NCBI GenBank assembly: GCA_000018565.1
Contig: CP000875.1
Location: 4,293,199-4,357,198, forward strand
Source: Herpetosiphon aurantiacus DSM 785
GTDB taxonomy: Bacteria > Chloroflexota > Chloroflexia > Chloroflexales > Herpetosiphonaceae
Direction: 5' to 3'
DNA: 64,000 nt
The translations under genes and the position numbers were made by a program. This document shows, piece by piece, positions 1 to 8,107 of the stretch; within the stretch, counting starts at the first letter, position 1; every line of letters starts with the position of its first letter. The notes under the pieces were generated by a model. The model was given only the letters and a program-made list of their open reading frames with translations. It did no database searches and was not told the DNA's origin.

Positions 1-817
1 CGCGCAAATCGGCAAAAGTTTGTAGCAAGACATCAAGCAAGGTTGGCGCAACGTCGATTCGCACTTGTTGGCGCTCCAAAAGCTCGGTCGTGCGAAACAG
101 AATAATTTCGCGTTCTTGCTTTTTGTTGGTCACAACCGGAATATGCACAAAATTAAAACGCCGTTTGAGCGCCGACGAAAGGTCGTTAACCCCGCGATCA
201 CGGCTGTTGGCAGTGGCAATGATGTTGAAGCCTTGCTTGGCAAACACCACATTATCGTTGCGCAATTCAGGAATCGAAATATATTTTTCGCTCAAAATCG
301 AGATCAGCGCATCTTGGACATCGCTGGTACAACGGGTTAATTCTTCAAACCGACCCATCGCGCCAAGTTGCATACTGGTCATAATGGGCGAAGGAATCAT
401 CGAATCACGCGATTGGCCAGCGGCAATCACCATGGCAATATTCCACGAATATTTAATTTGGTCTTCGGTTGTGCCTGCCGTGCCTTGCACAACGTAGGTC
501 GAATCGCCACAAATCGCTGCCGCCAGCAATTCGGCCAACCAGCTTTTGCCCGTGCCAGGGTCGCCAATCAACAATAAACCGCGATCCGAGGCCAAGGTAA
601 CAATCGCTCGCTCGGCAATGCTGGGGTCGCCATACCATTTTTGGGCAATCTCGCGATCAAGCTTTTGAGCAGGCGTACTGCCAAGCACGAAGGTGCGCAC
701 CATCTGGGGCGAAAGTTGCCAGCGAGCAGGGCGTTGACCGTTATCCCGCTCGGCTAAATAGCGCAATTCATCGGCATATTTGAGTTCGGCGGGCAAGCGC
801 AAAACGGTATCAGACAT
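1..817 (-). CDS. MoxR-type AAA+ ATPase (3' end outside window)
   Basis: Reading leftward from the ATG at 815-817, the frame stays open to the window edge, so the C-terminal end is missing. A Walker A motif GDPGTGKS lies at residues 85-92. A Walker B-like GRFEEL and a sensor region reading ATANSRDRGVNDLSSALKRR follow, the usual arrangement in the MoxR/AAA_5 class. MoxR ATPases usually work with von Willebrand factor A proteins as chaperone-like remodellers of metal-containing or large complexes. Here a VWA gene ends 16 bases upstream in the same direction, which supports that pairing. It is the last visible gene of a four-gene operon. The family call is firm; the client complex is unknown. Confidence 0.9.
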   Translation of the reverse strand, partial: MSDTVLRLPAELKYADELRYLAERDNGQRPARWQLSPQMVRTFVLGSTPAQKLDREIAQKWYGDPSIAERAIVTLASDRGLLLIGDPGTGKSWLAELLAAAICGDSTYVVQGTAGTTEDQIKYSWNIAMVIAAGQSRDSMIPSPIMTSMQLGAMGRFEELTRCTSDVQDALISILSEKYISIPELRNDNVVFAKQGFNIIATANSRDRGVNDLSSALKRRFNFVHIPVVTNKKQEREIILFRTTELLERQQVRIDVAPTLLDVLLQTFADLR

Positions 818-833
818 TATGACAACTCCTTCA

Positions 834-2216
834 TTACAAGGTAATAAATTGCTTAATTTGTTCGATCAGCTTGCGAGGGCTGCCAGCAAAAATTGGCCGA
901 CCCATTTCTTTGAGCTTGGTACGGAACCAATCGTTGACGCTGAAATAGCCCGAACTGGTGACCGCCCCGACCGGAATAAAATGCACACCCGATTCGATCA
1001 TGGCTTTGATTGTATCGAGCAGCACTTGATCCGAACCGCCTTCGTAAAAATCGGTGATCAGCACCACGGCGGTTTTGCGTGGCTCTTGAATTTTTTCGCT
1101 GGCAAAGAGCAAGGCTTCGTTGATGCTTGTGCCGCCGCCAAGCTGAGTGCGCAGCAATACCTCAAACGGGTCGTGCACCCAAGGCGTGAGATCAAGCATG
1201 CGCGTGTCGAAGGCGATCAAATGCATATCAACATGGGGCAAACCGGCAAAAATCGAAGCCAGAATTGTGCATTGCACCATGGCATCAACCATCGAGCCAG
1301 ATTGATCGACGACCACGATCATGCGCATTGGGGTGCGTTTTTTGGCAGTTTGACGATAATACAAGCGATCAACATACAAACGGCCTTCATTGGAATTCCA
1401 ATTGGTCAGATTGCGCCAAATTGTGCGTTTCAAATCGAGGTTGCGAAACACCCGCTTAGGTGGCACTGAACGATCGATTTTGGCTGAAACGGCTTGCATC
1501 ACCTGCAAACGCAACACATCGGCCAATTCATCAACATATTGCTTGATCAGGCGTTTGGCGTTAATCAAGGCATTGCCCGAAAGATGGCTTTTATCGCGCA
1601 GCAATTGCTCAACCACCGCCATCGAAGGCGTAAGTTGGGCGGCAAGCCGATTATCTTGCAGCACTTCGCGCAAAGCCATGCGCTTGATCAAATCTTTTTC
1701 CAGCCCTTGGATAACTTGGCGCAACTCTTCTTCGGAGAGATTGAAGCCTGAGCCAACGCCCTGCCCACCTTGCAAACCACCAGGTTGGCTAGCTTGGCCT
1801 TGACCAGGTTGGCTTTGACGCAACGCTCCAGGCTGAAAACCCAAACAACGTTCAAGATGGGCCACATCTTTGAGCCATTGGGCATACTCGGCAGCGCTGA
1901 TCGAGCGTTTTTGGGTTTGAGGGCCAAAGACATTCAGCAACAACTTCGAAATAATTAACGAACGGCGCAAAGTCGTAGGATCTTGGCGATCGTCAAGCTC
2001 AGTCAGATTGAACTCCGGCTCAAGCTCAGGGTAACGTTGAAACAATTGCTCCAGCGAGAGTGTTGGGTGCAAAATCGACTCAGGCAAGGCCAGATCTTGG
2101 GCAATCTCATGGCTCATGCTGTCGAAATTTTCGCCCTGCTGGTCATAGCCAAACATAGTGCTGAGCATACGCCAATAGAGCACTTGGCGACGATTTAATA
2201 GCTCGGATTGGTTCAT
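834..2216 (-). CDS. VWA domain protein of the MoxR operon
   Basis: This 460-residue protein has a helical N-terminal part, a Gly/Gln-rich linker around residues 140-160, and a C-terminal von Willebrand factor A domain. The MIDAS metal site is DQSGSM at residues 304-309 (DxSxS pattern), and a later GGGTS and ITDFYEGG fit the rest of the fold. The ATG at 2216 overlaps the stop of the upstream gene as ATGA, and an AGGGAGA ribosome site precedes it. MoxR-VWA pairs are known to act together in assembling or activating protein complexes; the specific target is not shown here. No transmembrane segment is evident, so it is probably cytoplasmic. Confidence 0.88.
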   Translation of the reverse strand: MNQSELLNRRQVLYWRMLSTMFGYDQQGENFDSMSHEIAQDLALPESILHPTLSLEQLFQRYPELEPEFNLTELDDRQDPTTLRRSLIISKLLLNVFGPQTQKRSISAAEYAQWLKDVAHLERCLGFQPGALRQSQPGQGQASQPGGLQGGQGVGSGFNLSEEELRQVIQGLEKDLIKRMALREVLQDNRLAAQLTPSMAVVEQLLRDKSHLSGNALINAKRLIKQYVDELADVLRLQVMQAVSAKIDRSVPPKRVFRNLDLKRTIWRNLTNWNSNEGRLYVDRLYYRQTAKKRTPMRMIVVVDQSGSMVDAMVQCTILASIFAGLPHVDMHLIAFDTRMLDLTPWVHDPFEVLLRTQLGGGTSINEALLFASEKIQEPRKTAVVLITDFYEGGSDQVLLDTIKAMIESGVHFIPVGAVTSSGYFSVNDWFRTKLKEMGRPIFAGSPRKLIEQIKQFITL

Positions 2217-3550
2217 GATTTCTCCCTGAGCAAGCGGCTAGCACGCTCTTTGAGAATGCCAACAGCATTATTTTTAGGCGCTTTCTTAAAAACTTTGCCG
2301 TTTTCTAGCCCAATAAATAGCGGCTTGCCTTTTTTCAGGCTGGTTGCCAAAGGTCGCAGCAGCCACTCGCCAGCATCGTAGCGCACCAAGCCAAACAAGC
2401 GTTGAGCCGATTCAAGCACCGCCAAATCGATTTCAGTGCCGTTGATCAACCCAAGCTCAAGCATGAAACTGTGTTCACCAGTCGTTATTGTGCAAGCTTC
2501 GGTAGTTTGATTGAGTTGATAGTTGCTCAAAACAACTGGCTCGGCCACATGGACTGGGTGGCGTTGTTGGGGGGCAAGTTGAGCTTGGGCAATTGATTGT
2601 TTGGGATTCAGGCCAAAATAGCGTTCGGCCACATCAAGCAAATCATATTTAGCGCCCAAACTGGCGGTCTGCGCATCCCACAGCAATTGGCCAGTTGGCA
2701 AGCTTGCTGCATCGCGCAACACTAAGGCTTTGGCTGTGCTCAAGCTATCGAACAACAGGCTCAACTCAGGAAACAGCAACCACAATTGATCCTGCTGAAT
2801 TGCCGCAACTTTATAGGCCGATTGGCTGATTGTAGCCAAGCTAGCCTTGGAATCGGCCTCAAGCACAGCATAGACCACCAAACTAACTAGCGTGGAATGT
2901 TGTCGCCATTCGATGCCCAAGGGGTACAGCGTGCCACTGACAGGTTGGGTTGGTGGGGTTGAATTCAGGCTGAGGGTCGAAAGCATGGCCCGCGTCCACA
3001 AATCGCCCCAACGAAACAAAGGCAATTGTTCAGGCTGAAGTTGCAATTCATGCAGCCAACCAGAGAGAATCGCCGAAGTGCGCAGATAATCGGGGTTAGT
3101 TTGCAGTTGGGCGAGGGTTGGCGTAAAGGCGTTGATCATCGCTGGCTCCAGTCGCGAAAAGCCCATTACTGCTAAATCGGTCAGCCAATGCTGCACGCTA
3201 CCCAACAAGGGCGGAGTTGCGGCAAGCGCCACGGCTTTTGATGTTGATTGATCATTGATTGGGCGACCAAGTTGCACCCGAATTTGCTGCAAAAGTTGAT
3301 CATGCTGGGCAGCTTGCAGCGATGCGCGGGCAACCGCCAGCAACATAAACGCGGCTGGTTGAAACACACCATTGCTCAAATCAGTCACAGCGCTGAGCAT
3401 CGCCTGCTCAAACGGCGTATCGCGATAAACTTGAGCCACCCGCTGCAAACTCATTTGATGGCTATGATTGAGATTGGTAAAGCCTGCCAGCAACAGTTGA
3501 TCGATCGCTTGGATGAGGTCGTTACTCGCGCTAAATTCCGCTGATAGCAT
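2213..3550 (-). CDS. Unrecognised protein of the MoxR-VWA-SWIM operon
   Basis: I do not recognise this 445-residue protein. It is rich in Leu, Ala and Gln, largely helical in the first two thirds, and ends in a basic stretch (FKKAPKNNAVGILKERASR). No signal peptide, membrane segment or catalytic motif is visible. The start was set at the ATG at 3550, whose A is shared with the TGA of the upstream SWIM-like gene; an in-frame GTG or ATG further up would run into that gene. Its 3' end overlaps the VWA gene by four bases. Coupled translation on both sides implies it works with the MoxR, VWA and SWIM-like proteins, perhaps as an adaptor or scaffold; that role is inference only. Confidence 0.75.
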   Translation of the reverse strand: MLSAEFSASNDLIQAIDQLLLAGFTNLNHSHQMSLQRVAQVYRDTPFEQAMLSAVTDLSNGVFQPAAFMLLAVARASLQAAQHDQLLQQIRVQLGRPINDQSTSKAVALAATPPLLGSVQHWLTDLAVMGFSRLEPAMINAFTPTLAQLQTNPDYLRTSAILSGWLHELQLQPEQLPLFRWGDLWTRAMLSTLSLNSTPPTQPVSGTLYPLGIEWRQHSTLVSLVVYAVLEADSKASLATISQSAYKVAAIQQDQLWLLFPELSLLFDSLSTAKALVLRDAASLPTGQLLWDAQTASLGAKYDLLDVAERYFGLNPKQSIAQAQLAPQQRHPVHVAEPVVLSNYQLNQTTEACTITTGEHSFMLELGLINGTEIDLAVLESAQRLFGLVRYDAGEWLLRPLATSLKKGKPLFIGLENGKVFKKAPKNNAVGILKERASRLLREKS

Positions 3551-4029
3551 CACAGGCCCCCTGCAAACCAATCCATCTCGGGCAGTGGCATTGGGCTGAG
3601 CGGAATTTCGAGCAATTGGAGTGAGCCAAGAAAACGGCTAAAAATTGCACCATGAGCTTGGTTGGTATTATGGCCAACAATCCGCAAGAAATCGCCTAAA
3701 TGATTGATTTGGGCTGGATCGTGAGCAGATTGCAGATATTTCAAAATGCCTTCGATGCCAAATTGCTTAATGCCTTCGCCCAGCAAATTGGTGAGATGTT
3801 TGCAAGGGCTGCCACGCAAACCACCACAAGGGCGATTATTGTTGGTGCTACAGTAGAAATTGAGGCTGCGAGCCTCGAAATATGCCACATACACCCGCTG
3901 AATATCCGAGCCACTCGAAACCACGCCTTGCAAACGTCCATCGGCAAGCTCCACAAAGGGCACTTCTTGGACATTGCGTTTATCGGTTTGGCGGAAGATT
4001 TGGGGCGGGTTTAGTGATGAGGGAATCAT
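3550..4029 (-). CDS. SWIM-like zinc finger protein, first gene of the MoxR operon
   Basis: A small 159-residue protein with a Cys/His cluster at C60, C68, C76 and H78, the final CKH matching the CxH end of SWIM-type zinc fingers. The spacing is looser than the classic CxC...CxH, so the assignment to the SWIM family is probable rather than certain. The ATG at 4029 follows AAAGGAGG; a TTG directly before it is a less likely start. SWIM proteins are often linked with MoxR-VWA gene pairs, and here the gene leads the operon and is translationally coupled to the next one. It may bind nucleic acid or protein; no target can be read from the sequence. Confidence 0.72.
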   Translation of the reverse strand: MIPSSLNPPQIFRQTDKRNVQEVPFVELADGRLQGVVSSGSDIQRVYVAYFEARSLNFYCSTNNNRPCGGLRGSPCKHLTNLLGEGIKQFGIEGILKYLQSAHDPAQINHLGDFLRIVGHNTNQAHGAIFSRFLGSLQLLEIPLSPMPLPEMDWFAGGL

Positions 4030-4396
4030 CAAGCCTCCTTTGCGCTATGCAACACTCGATTAATGCTGTATCAACTCTTTATTCCAGCGCAAGCCTAGCA
4101 TACCAAGCAAATGTGACAGCAGCAGTCACACAGAATATAGATTTATTTGCTTGATCCAAGGGGTTCACCACCCTTCCGTCCCGCCTCAAGGCGGGAAACG
4201 CAGGGGGTTTTCATCCCCCTGCACCCCCTAATGTGGGTTCTGTGGAATGTATTTATCTAGGGGTGAATTTGTAATCAATTGAATTTTAGCTTGGTTAAAT
4301 TCAAAAAACGGATTATCATAAAGATACAGCTAGTTTAAGCGTGAATGCGCAACAAGTGTGGTGTAGAATTGCTGATGGTCATCCAAGGGGGCATAT
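4030..4396. other. Intergenic region with one copy of repeat family B
   Basis: About 370 bases separate the MoxR operon, which reads left, from the PIN-like gene, which reads right. The only structure I can support is the double hairpin of repeat family B at 4162-4230. The rest is AT-rich and should hold both promoters, but no clear -35/-10 pair could be picked. Confidence 0.6.
4162..4230. repeat. Dispersed double-hairpin repeat, family B copy 1
   Basis: Two perfect palindromes lie side by side: CCCGCCTCAAGGCGGG at 4180-4195 and GCAGGGGG/CCCCCTGC arms at 4200-4207 and 4215-4222. Nearly the same 70 bases occur in reverse orientation at 48561-48633, inside the MITE. This copy lacks the long terminal repeats seen there, so it is either a core fragment or an older, decayed copy. 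Its GC content is clearly above that of the flanks. Confidence 0.85.
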
Positions 4397-4993
4397 TTGA
4401 GAACCAATTTTGTGCTGATCGATTACGAAAATGTGCAACCAGCCACGATCGAATCATTAAACCACGAGCATATTAAACTGCTGATCTTCGTGGGAGCAAA
4501 TCAGACCAAAGTGCCAATTGAGATTGCGGTCGCGCTTCAGCAGTTAGGCTCACGCGCTAGCTACGTTAAAATCTCTGGTAATGGCAGCAACGCGCTCGAT
4601 TTCCACATTGCGTTTTATATCGGCCAATTAGCCGCCCAAGAGCCTAGCGCATATTTTCATATTGTTTCCAAAGATACGGGCTTTGACCCCTTGATCCAGC
4701 ACCTCAAAAGTAAAAAGATCTTTGCAAATCGCGTTCAAAACGTTAACGATATTCCCAGAGTAAAGATAGCACTAGCCTCAACCTTAGATGCGCAGGTCGA
4801 AGTTATTATTACCAGCCTTCAAGGCAATAAAAGTTCAAAACCTCGCACTATTAAAACCTTGAGCAGTACCATCAACGCAATCTTTCTCAAAAAACTATCT
4901 GAGGCTGAGCTAGAAGCGCTAATCAATCAACTAAAAACCATGGGACTTATTGAGGTGGATGATACGAAGGTGAGTTATAAACTGACAAGTTAA
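4397..4993 (+). CDS. PIN-like/NYN domain protein
   Basis: This 198-residue protein opens with VLIDYENVQ, and carries a later VSKDTGFDPLI, the two acidic motifs typical of NYN/PIN-like nuclease folds. The acidic residues D9 and E11 and the Asp residues of KDTGFD would form the metal site. The last 60 residues look like a small helical, winged-helix-like domain. The likely start is the TTG at 4397, with AAGGGGG five bases upstream; no better ATG exists. NYN proteins are usually RNases, but some are inactive. It stands alone with its own terminator, so no partner is suggested. Confidence 0.75.
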   Translation: MRTNFVLIDYENVQPATIESLNHEHIKLLIFVGANQTKVPIEIAVALQQLGSRASYVKISGNGSNALDFHIAFYIGQLAAQEPSAYFHIVSKDTGFDPLIQHLKSKKIFANRVQNVNDIPRVKIALASTLDAQVEVIITSLQGNKSSKPRTIKTLSSTINAIFLKKLSEAELEALINQLKTMGLIEVDDTKVSYKLTS

Positions 4994-5024
4994 AGCATGG
5001 GCAAGTAATCACCCATGCTTTTTG
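4992..5024. terminator. Bidirectional hairpin terminator
   Basis: AAAGCATGGG at 4992-5001 pairs with CCCATGCTTT at 5012-5021, followed by T residues on the plus strand and by A/T-rich sequence on the minus side. It lies between the convergent PIN-like gene and the transglutaminase-like gene and can serve both. Confidence 0.8.
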
Positions 5025-5033
5025 GATAAAAGC

Positions 5034-5990
5034 TTATTGTTGTTGCTGCATTTGTTGCAACACCGCCGCCACATCGCCACCCTCAACCACCGACCAGCCT
5101 TCTAGTTTCGATGGTTGATCGGCTTGTAATGGCTCGTCGGCAAGGCACACTTGGACAGCTACTTCGAGTGTACTTTGGGTTTCGCCCTTGAAAATGCCAT
5201 GGGTCGGCGGCACATCAGCATAATCACGGCCAAGCGCCACCCGAATATGCCGATCGGCTACCACCACATTGTTGGTTGGATCAAAGCCAACCCAGCCAAG
5301 GCTGGGCAACCACGCCTCAACCCAGGCATGCGAGGCATCAGCCGCCGAACGCACACTGTCGTCGGTGCGATGAAACAGATAGCCGCTCACATACCGCGCC
5401 GGAATTTGTAACCAACGCAAGAGGCTGAGCATAATATGGGTGTAATCTTGGCAAACGCCGCGTCGGGTGGCCAAAGCTTCATCGATTGGCGAATCAGCGC
5501 GGGTGCTCTGCGGAACATACTCAAATTTATCGTAGATTGCTTGGGTAATTTGGCGAATCAAAGTAAGTGGATCAAGCTGTTTGCTCAGGCCAATTTCGTT
5601 GGCAAACGCTTGCAGCAAATCGGTCGAGTGCACAAATTGGCTGGAATTAAGATAATCCCAATCGTGGCCGTTCAAGGCATGATCTTCCAAACCTTGCCAG
5701 GTATTGAGATCAAGCATGAGATCGTCGGCTGGCGCTTGAATCCGATTTTCAACATAGGCTTGGGTGATAATTTCAAGCTGAGTATGCGCCCGTGGAATGC
5801 CAAAATGATGCACCGTATTGCCCTGCGAATCGTAATAAACCAAGACTTTTGATTTTGGCTTGGTGGTTATGTCAAACGATAAGCAGCGTTGATCGCCCTC
5901 GGTGCGCGGTTGTTTGCGAACTTCCATCATGCTTTCGCTAATCGGGTTGCTATAACGAAAGCGGGTAACGTGGCGAATGGTGTAGTACAT
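5034..5990 (-). CDS. Transglutaminase-like cysteine protease
   Basis: A 318-residue protein with the bacterial transglutaminase-like N-terminal beta domain (residues 1-90) followed by the transglutaminase core. The catalytic triad is visible: C180 in RRGVCQDYTH, H221 in SHAWVEAW and D237 in GFDPTN. The ATG at 5990 was chosen over an upstream TTG because GCAGG precedes it. Proteins of this type are generally cytoplasmic and more likely hydrolyse than form amide bonds. It is the last gene of an operon with alpha-E, ADP-ribosylglycohydrolase-like and probably the circularly permuted ATP-grasp genes. That combination is a known conserved peptide-ligase/peptidase gene set whose product is still not established. 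Confidence 0.9.
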   Translation of the reverse strand: MYYTIRHVTRFRYSNPISESMMEVRKQPRTEGDQRCLSFDITTKPKSKVLVYYDSQGNTVHHFGIPRAHTQLEIITQAYVENRIQAPADDLMLDLNTWQGLEDHALNGHDWDYLNSSQFVHSTDLLQAFANEIGLSKQLDPLTLIRQITQAIYDKFEYVPQSTRADSPIDEALATRRGVCQDYTHIMLSLLRWLQIPARYVSGYLFHRTDDSVRSAADASHAWVEAWLPSLGWVGFDPTNNVVVADRHIRVALGRDYADVPPTHGIFKGETQSTLEVAVQVCLADEPLQADQPSKLEGWSVVEGGDVAAVLQQMQQQQ

Positions 5991-6017
5991 AGCACCTGCC
6001 AAACTTCAAGCGTGAAA

Positions 6018-6938
6018 TCAAATAGTTTCGAGGCCAAGGCTGGCCAAAAACCAGCTTGGCAAAGGTTCGCGGGCATGCAGCCATGGCGGTGGAATACAAT
6101 CGCGGCCTAGCGTGCCCGCCAACAAGCCACCAACAATCGCGGCCATCGAGGTAAAGTTGCCGCCAGCTGCACACACCTGCTCGATCGCCGCAGCATAATC
6201 ATCGCGATAATGCACAGCACACCACAAGCACCATGGAACGGTAGCTTGGGCGCTATGCTGATAGCCATTACTTAAGCGTAAAGCAATGTGATGCCACATT
6301 TGGCGATCATTCATTGCCGCCGCTAAGGCCAAACGATGCTCAAGGCTGCTACTTGGCACATATTGCCCAATCTCGGCCAAGATTGCCGAGGGCTGGCGCA
6401 GCGGTTGATCACGTTCGCGCCAGAGAATTGCGCCTGCCACTGCCACTGCCACCGCTCCCGCCACCGCCTCAGGATGGGTATGGGTGGTAAGCGCCGAAAG
6501 TTGCGCTTGTTGAGCAACCTCGTTCAGCGGAGCATCAGCCAAAAATAAGCCCAAGGGAGCCACCCGCATGGCCGCGCCAACTCCAAACGAGCCTTGTCCA
6601 TCAAATAAGTTTTGAGCATCGCTCATGACGGCTGCGCCATCACGCGGCTTGGCCAACAATTGATGCATCGACGTACCATAATCACGAACTGGGGTGTAGC
6701 GCAAGGCCAAATCGGCAGCCAACGCCGCACTATGCACCGCGCCATAATGCCATAATTGATCAACCAACGAACATGCCATCAAGGTTGCGTCTGTCCACAG
6801 CCATGGTGCTGGCAAAAGGCTGGGCTGGTCGGCAACTGCAAGCCCAGTTTGAACTTGCTGCCAAAGCTGTTGACCATAGGCTTCGCCCACCGATAAGCCT
6901 GTTAAGGCCGCCAACATGCGCTGTTGTGCTGCTGTCAT
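6018..6938 (-). CDS. ADP-ribosylglycohydrolase homologue with altered metal sites
   Basis: The 306-residue protein shows the all-helical ADP-ribosylglycohydrolase fold: a GLSVGEAYG start, WTDAT at 48-52, GSFGVGAAMRVAPLG in the middle and a C-terminal AAIVGGLLAGTLG. Active members have WTDDT near the start and GDTDT near the end, whose Asp residues bind two Mg ions. Here the first reads WTDAT and the second reads GGNFTS (259-264), so at least three ligand positions are changed. It may be a binding-only protein or act on another substrate. The ATG at 6938 sits six bases after AAGG; the ATG at 6944 is too close. It starts nine bases after the alpha-E gene ends. Confidence 0.85.
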   Translation of the reverse strand: MTAAQQRMLAALTGLSVGEAYGQQLWQQVQTGLAVADQPSLLPAPWLWTDATLMACSLVDQLWHYGAVHSAALAADLALRYTPVRDYGTSMHQLLAKPRDGAAVMSDAQNLFDGQGSFGVGAAMRVAPLGLFLADAPLNEVAQQAQLSALTTHTHPEAVAGAVAVAVAGAILWRERDQPLRQPSAILAEIGQYVPSSSLEHRLALAAAMNDRQMWHHIALRLSNGYQHSAQATVPWCLWCAVHYRDDYAAAIEQVCAAGGNFTSMAAIVGGLLAGTLGRDCIPPPWLHAREPLPSWFLASLGLETI

Positions 6939-6946
6939 GATCATCC

Positions 6947-7891
6947 TTATACCAATGCTGTCTCCACCGGATAACTAATAAAGGTCTGATAGACGTTGGT
7001 ATGAATTTGTTGGCATTGTTGTTGAATGGTCGCTAAATAGCCGCTCAAGCCATCGGCCATAATCTCGTCAACTTGACCATAATCAAGACTTGCTTGTAAG
7101 CGCCCAGCCAAGCGCTTAACTCGATCGCCGCGTCGCCCAAGGGTATTCGAGGCGATCGCTTGAATCGAGGCCGCAACTTGGTCAGCGGCAAAACGCACCG
7201 AACGCGGCGATTCAGCGTTCAACAACAAAAATTCAGCAATTCGTTCTGGCCGAATATCAGCAGTATATACATTACAATAGGCCTCGAACGATGTACAGGA
7301 CTTTAGCAACCCAACCCAATCTAAATAATTGGTTTGATCATCGGGCGTGCCACCAGTTTCCGCAAAATGCACATCAAGCAAAATCGCTGTGGCCATGGCC
7401 CGCTCCATAAATTGGCCTAAACGCAGCCAGTGCCAGCATTCGCCATGGCTTAGGGTCGCAGTGGTAATGCCTTGAAACAGATGAATGCCCTCTTTCAACA
7501 CATTATGCAGAAATTCATGTGGCTCCTGCCACATCTGATCCATCGTTGTACGCTTGACCTGCAAATAGACCCGATTGAGTTGTTCCCACATTTCCGAACT
7601 AATTTGTTCGCGCACTTGGCGGGCATTCTCGCGGGCAGCGCCAATTCCACTGACCAATGAGCTAGCATTGCTGACATCAAAGGTCAAGGCCTGCACCAAC
7701 GCATAGGTTTGGGGAATACCCTCGTAATTCCAAGCCAAGTAGGTTTGCATGCGCTCCCAGCGACGTTCGGCAGCAGCCGGCGTTTGGTCGAGCATCAACG
7801 ATAAATTCACATCAAGCAAACGGGCGGTATGCTCGGTTCGCTCAAGGTAGCGGCCAATCCAATATAAACTATCAGCAACCCGCGATAACAT
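6947..7891 (-). CDS. Alpha-E domain protein (DUF403)
   Basis: A 314-residue, almost entirely helical protein that begins MLSRVADSLYWIGRYLER, the characteristic opening of alpha-E proteins. The ERTEHTARLLDV that follows and the ECWHWLRLGQFMERA motif in the middle also fit. Alpha-E proteins occur next to circularly permuted ATP-grasp ligases and transglutaminase-like proteases, and are thought to work with the ligase in making a peptide-like product or protein tag. The biochemical role is not proven. The gene lies between those two partners here; it is separated from the ATP-grasp gene by 216 bases holding a palindromic repeat. Confidence 0.9.
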   Translation of the reverse strand: MLSRVADSLYWIGRYLERTEHTARLLDVNLSLMLDQTPAAAERRWERMQTYLAWNYEGIPQTYALVQALTFDVSNASSLVSGIGAARENARQVREQISSEMWEQLNRVYLQVKRTTMDQMWQEPHEFLHNVLKEGIHLFQGITTATLSHGECWHWLRLGQFMERAMATAILLDVHFAETGGTPDDQTNYLDWVGLLKSCTSFEAYCNVYTADIRPERIAEFLLLNAESPRSVRFAADQVAASIQAIASNTLGRRGDRVKRLAGRLQASLDYGQVDEIMADGLSGYLATIQQQCQQIHTNVYQTFISYPVETALV

Positions 7892-7923
7892 CAGCAGCCC
7901 CCAGTTTTTAATGATGATCCATG

Positions 7924-8033
7924 GATGCCCTCACCCCCAGCCCCTCTCCCACGGCGGCGGGCGAGGGGTGCACTGCTAGAGCGGTTCCCCCTCGCCTCGC
8001 GTGCGGGAGTTGGGGCTAGGGGGTGAGGGCATC
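7924..8033. repeat. Dispersed long palindrome, family A copy 1
   Basis: GATGCCCTCACCCCCAGCCC at the left end pairs with GGGGCTAGGGGGTGAGGGCATC-type sequence at the right end, with one extra A, and the inner parts CGGGCGAGGGG and CCCCTCGCCTCGCG also pair. The whole 110 bases can fold into one imperfect hairpin. Related copies lie at 23404-24893 (split), 43474-43578, 45328-45371 (fragment), 48408-48680 (split) and 63482-63632. Confidence 0.9.
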
Positions 8034-8107
8034 GTGCTCCCCAATCCCCAACTCCTATACTCTATGTTCTATGCTCTTTTTCATCCCTCATCCCTCATAC
8101 TTCATCC

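Noticed and set aside
780-1469. 229-residue plus-strand frame opposite the VWA gene
   Set aside because: The minus strand encodes a VWA domain with a complete MIDAS motif; the plus frame shows no family pattern.
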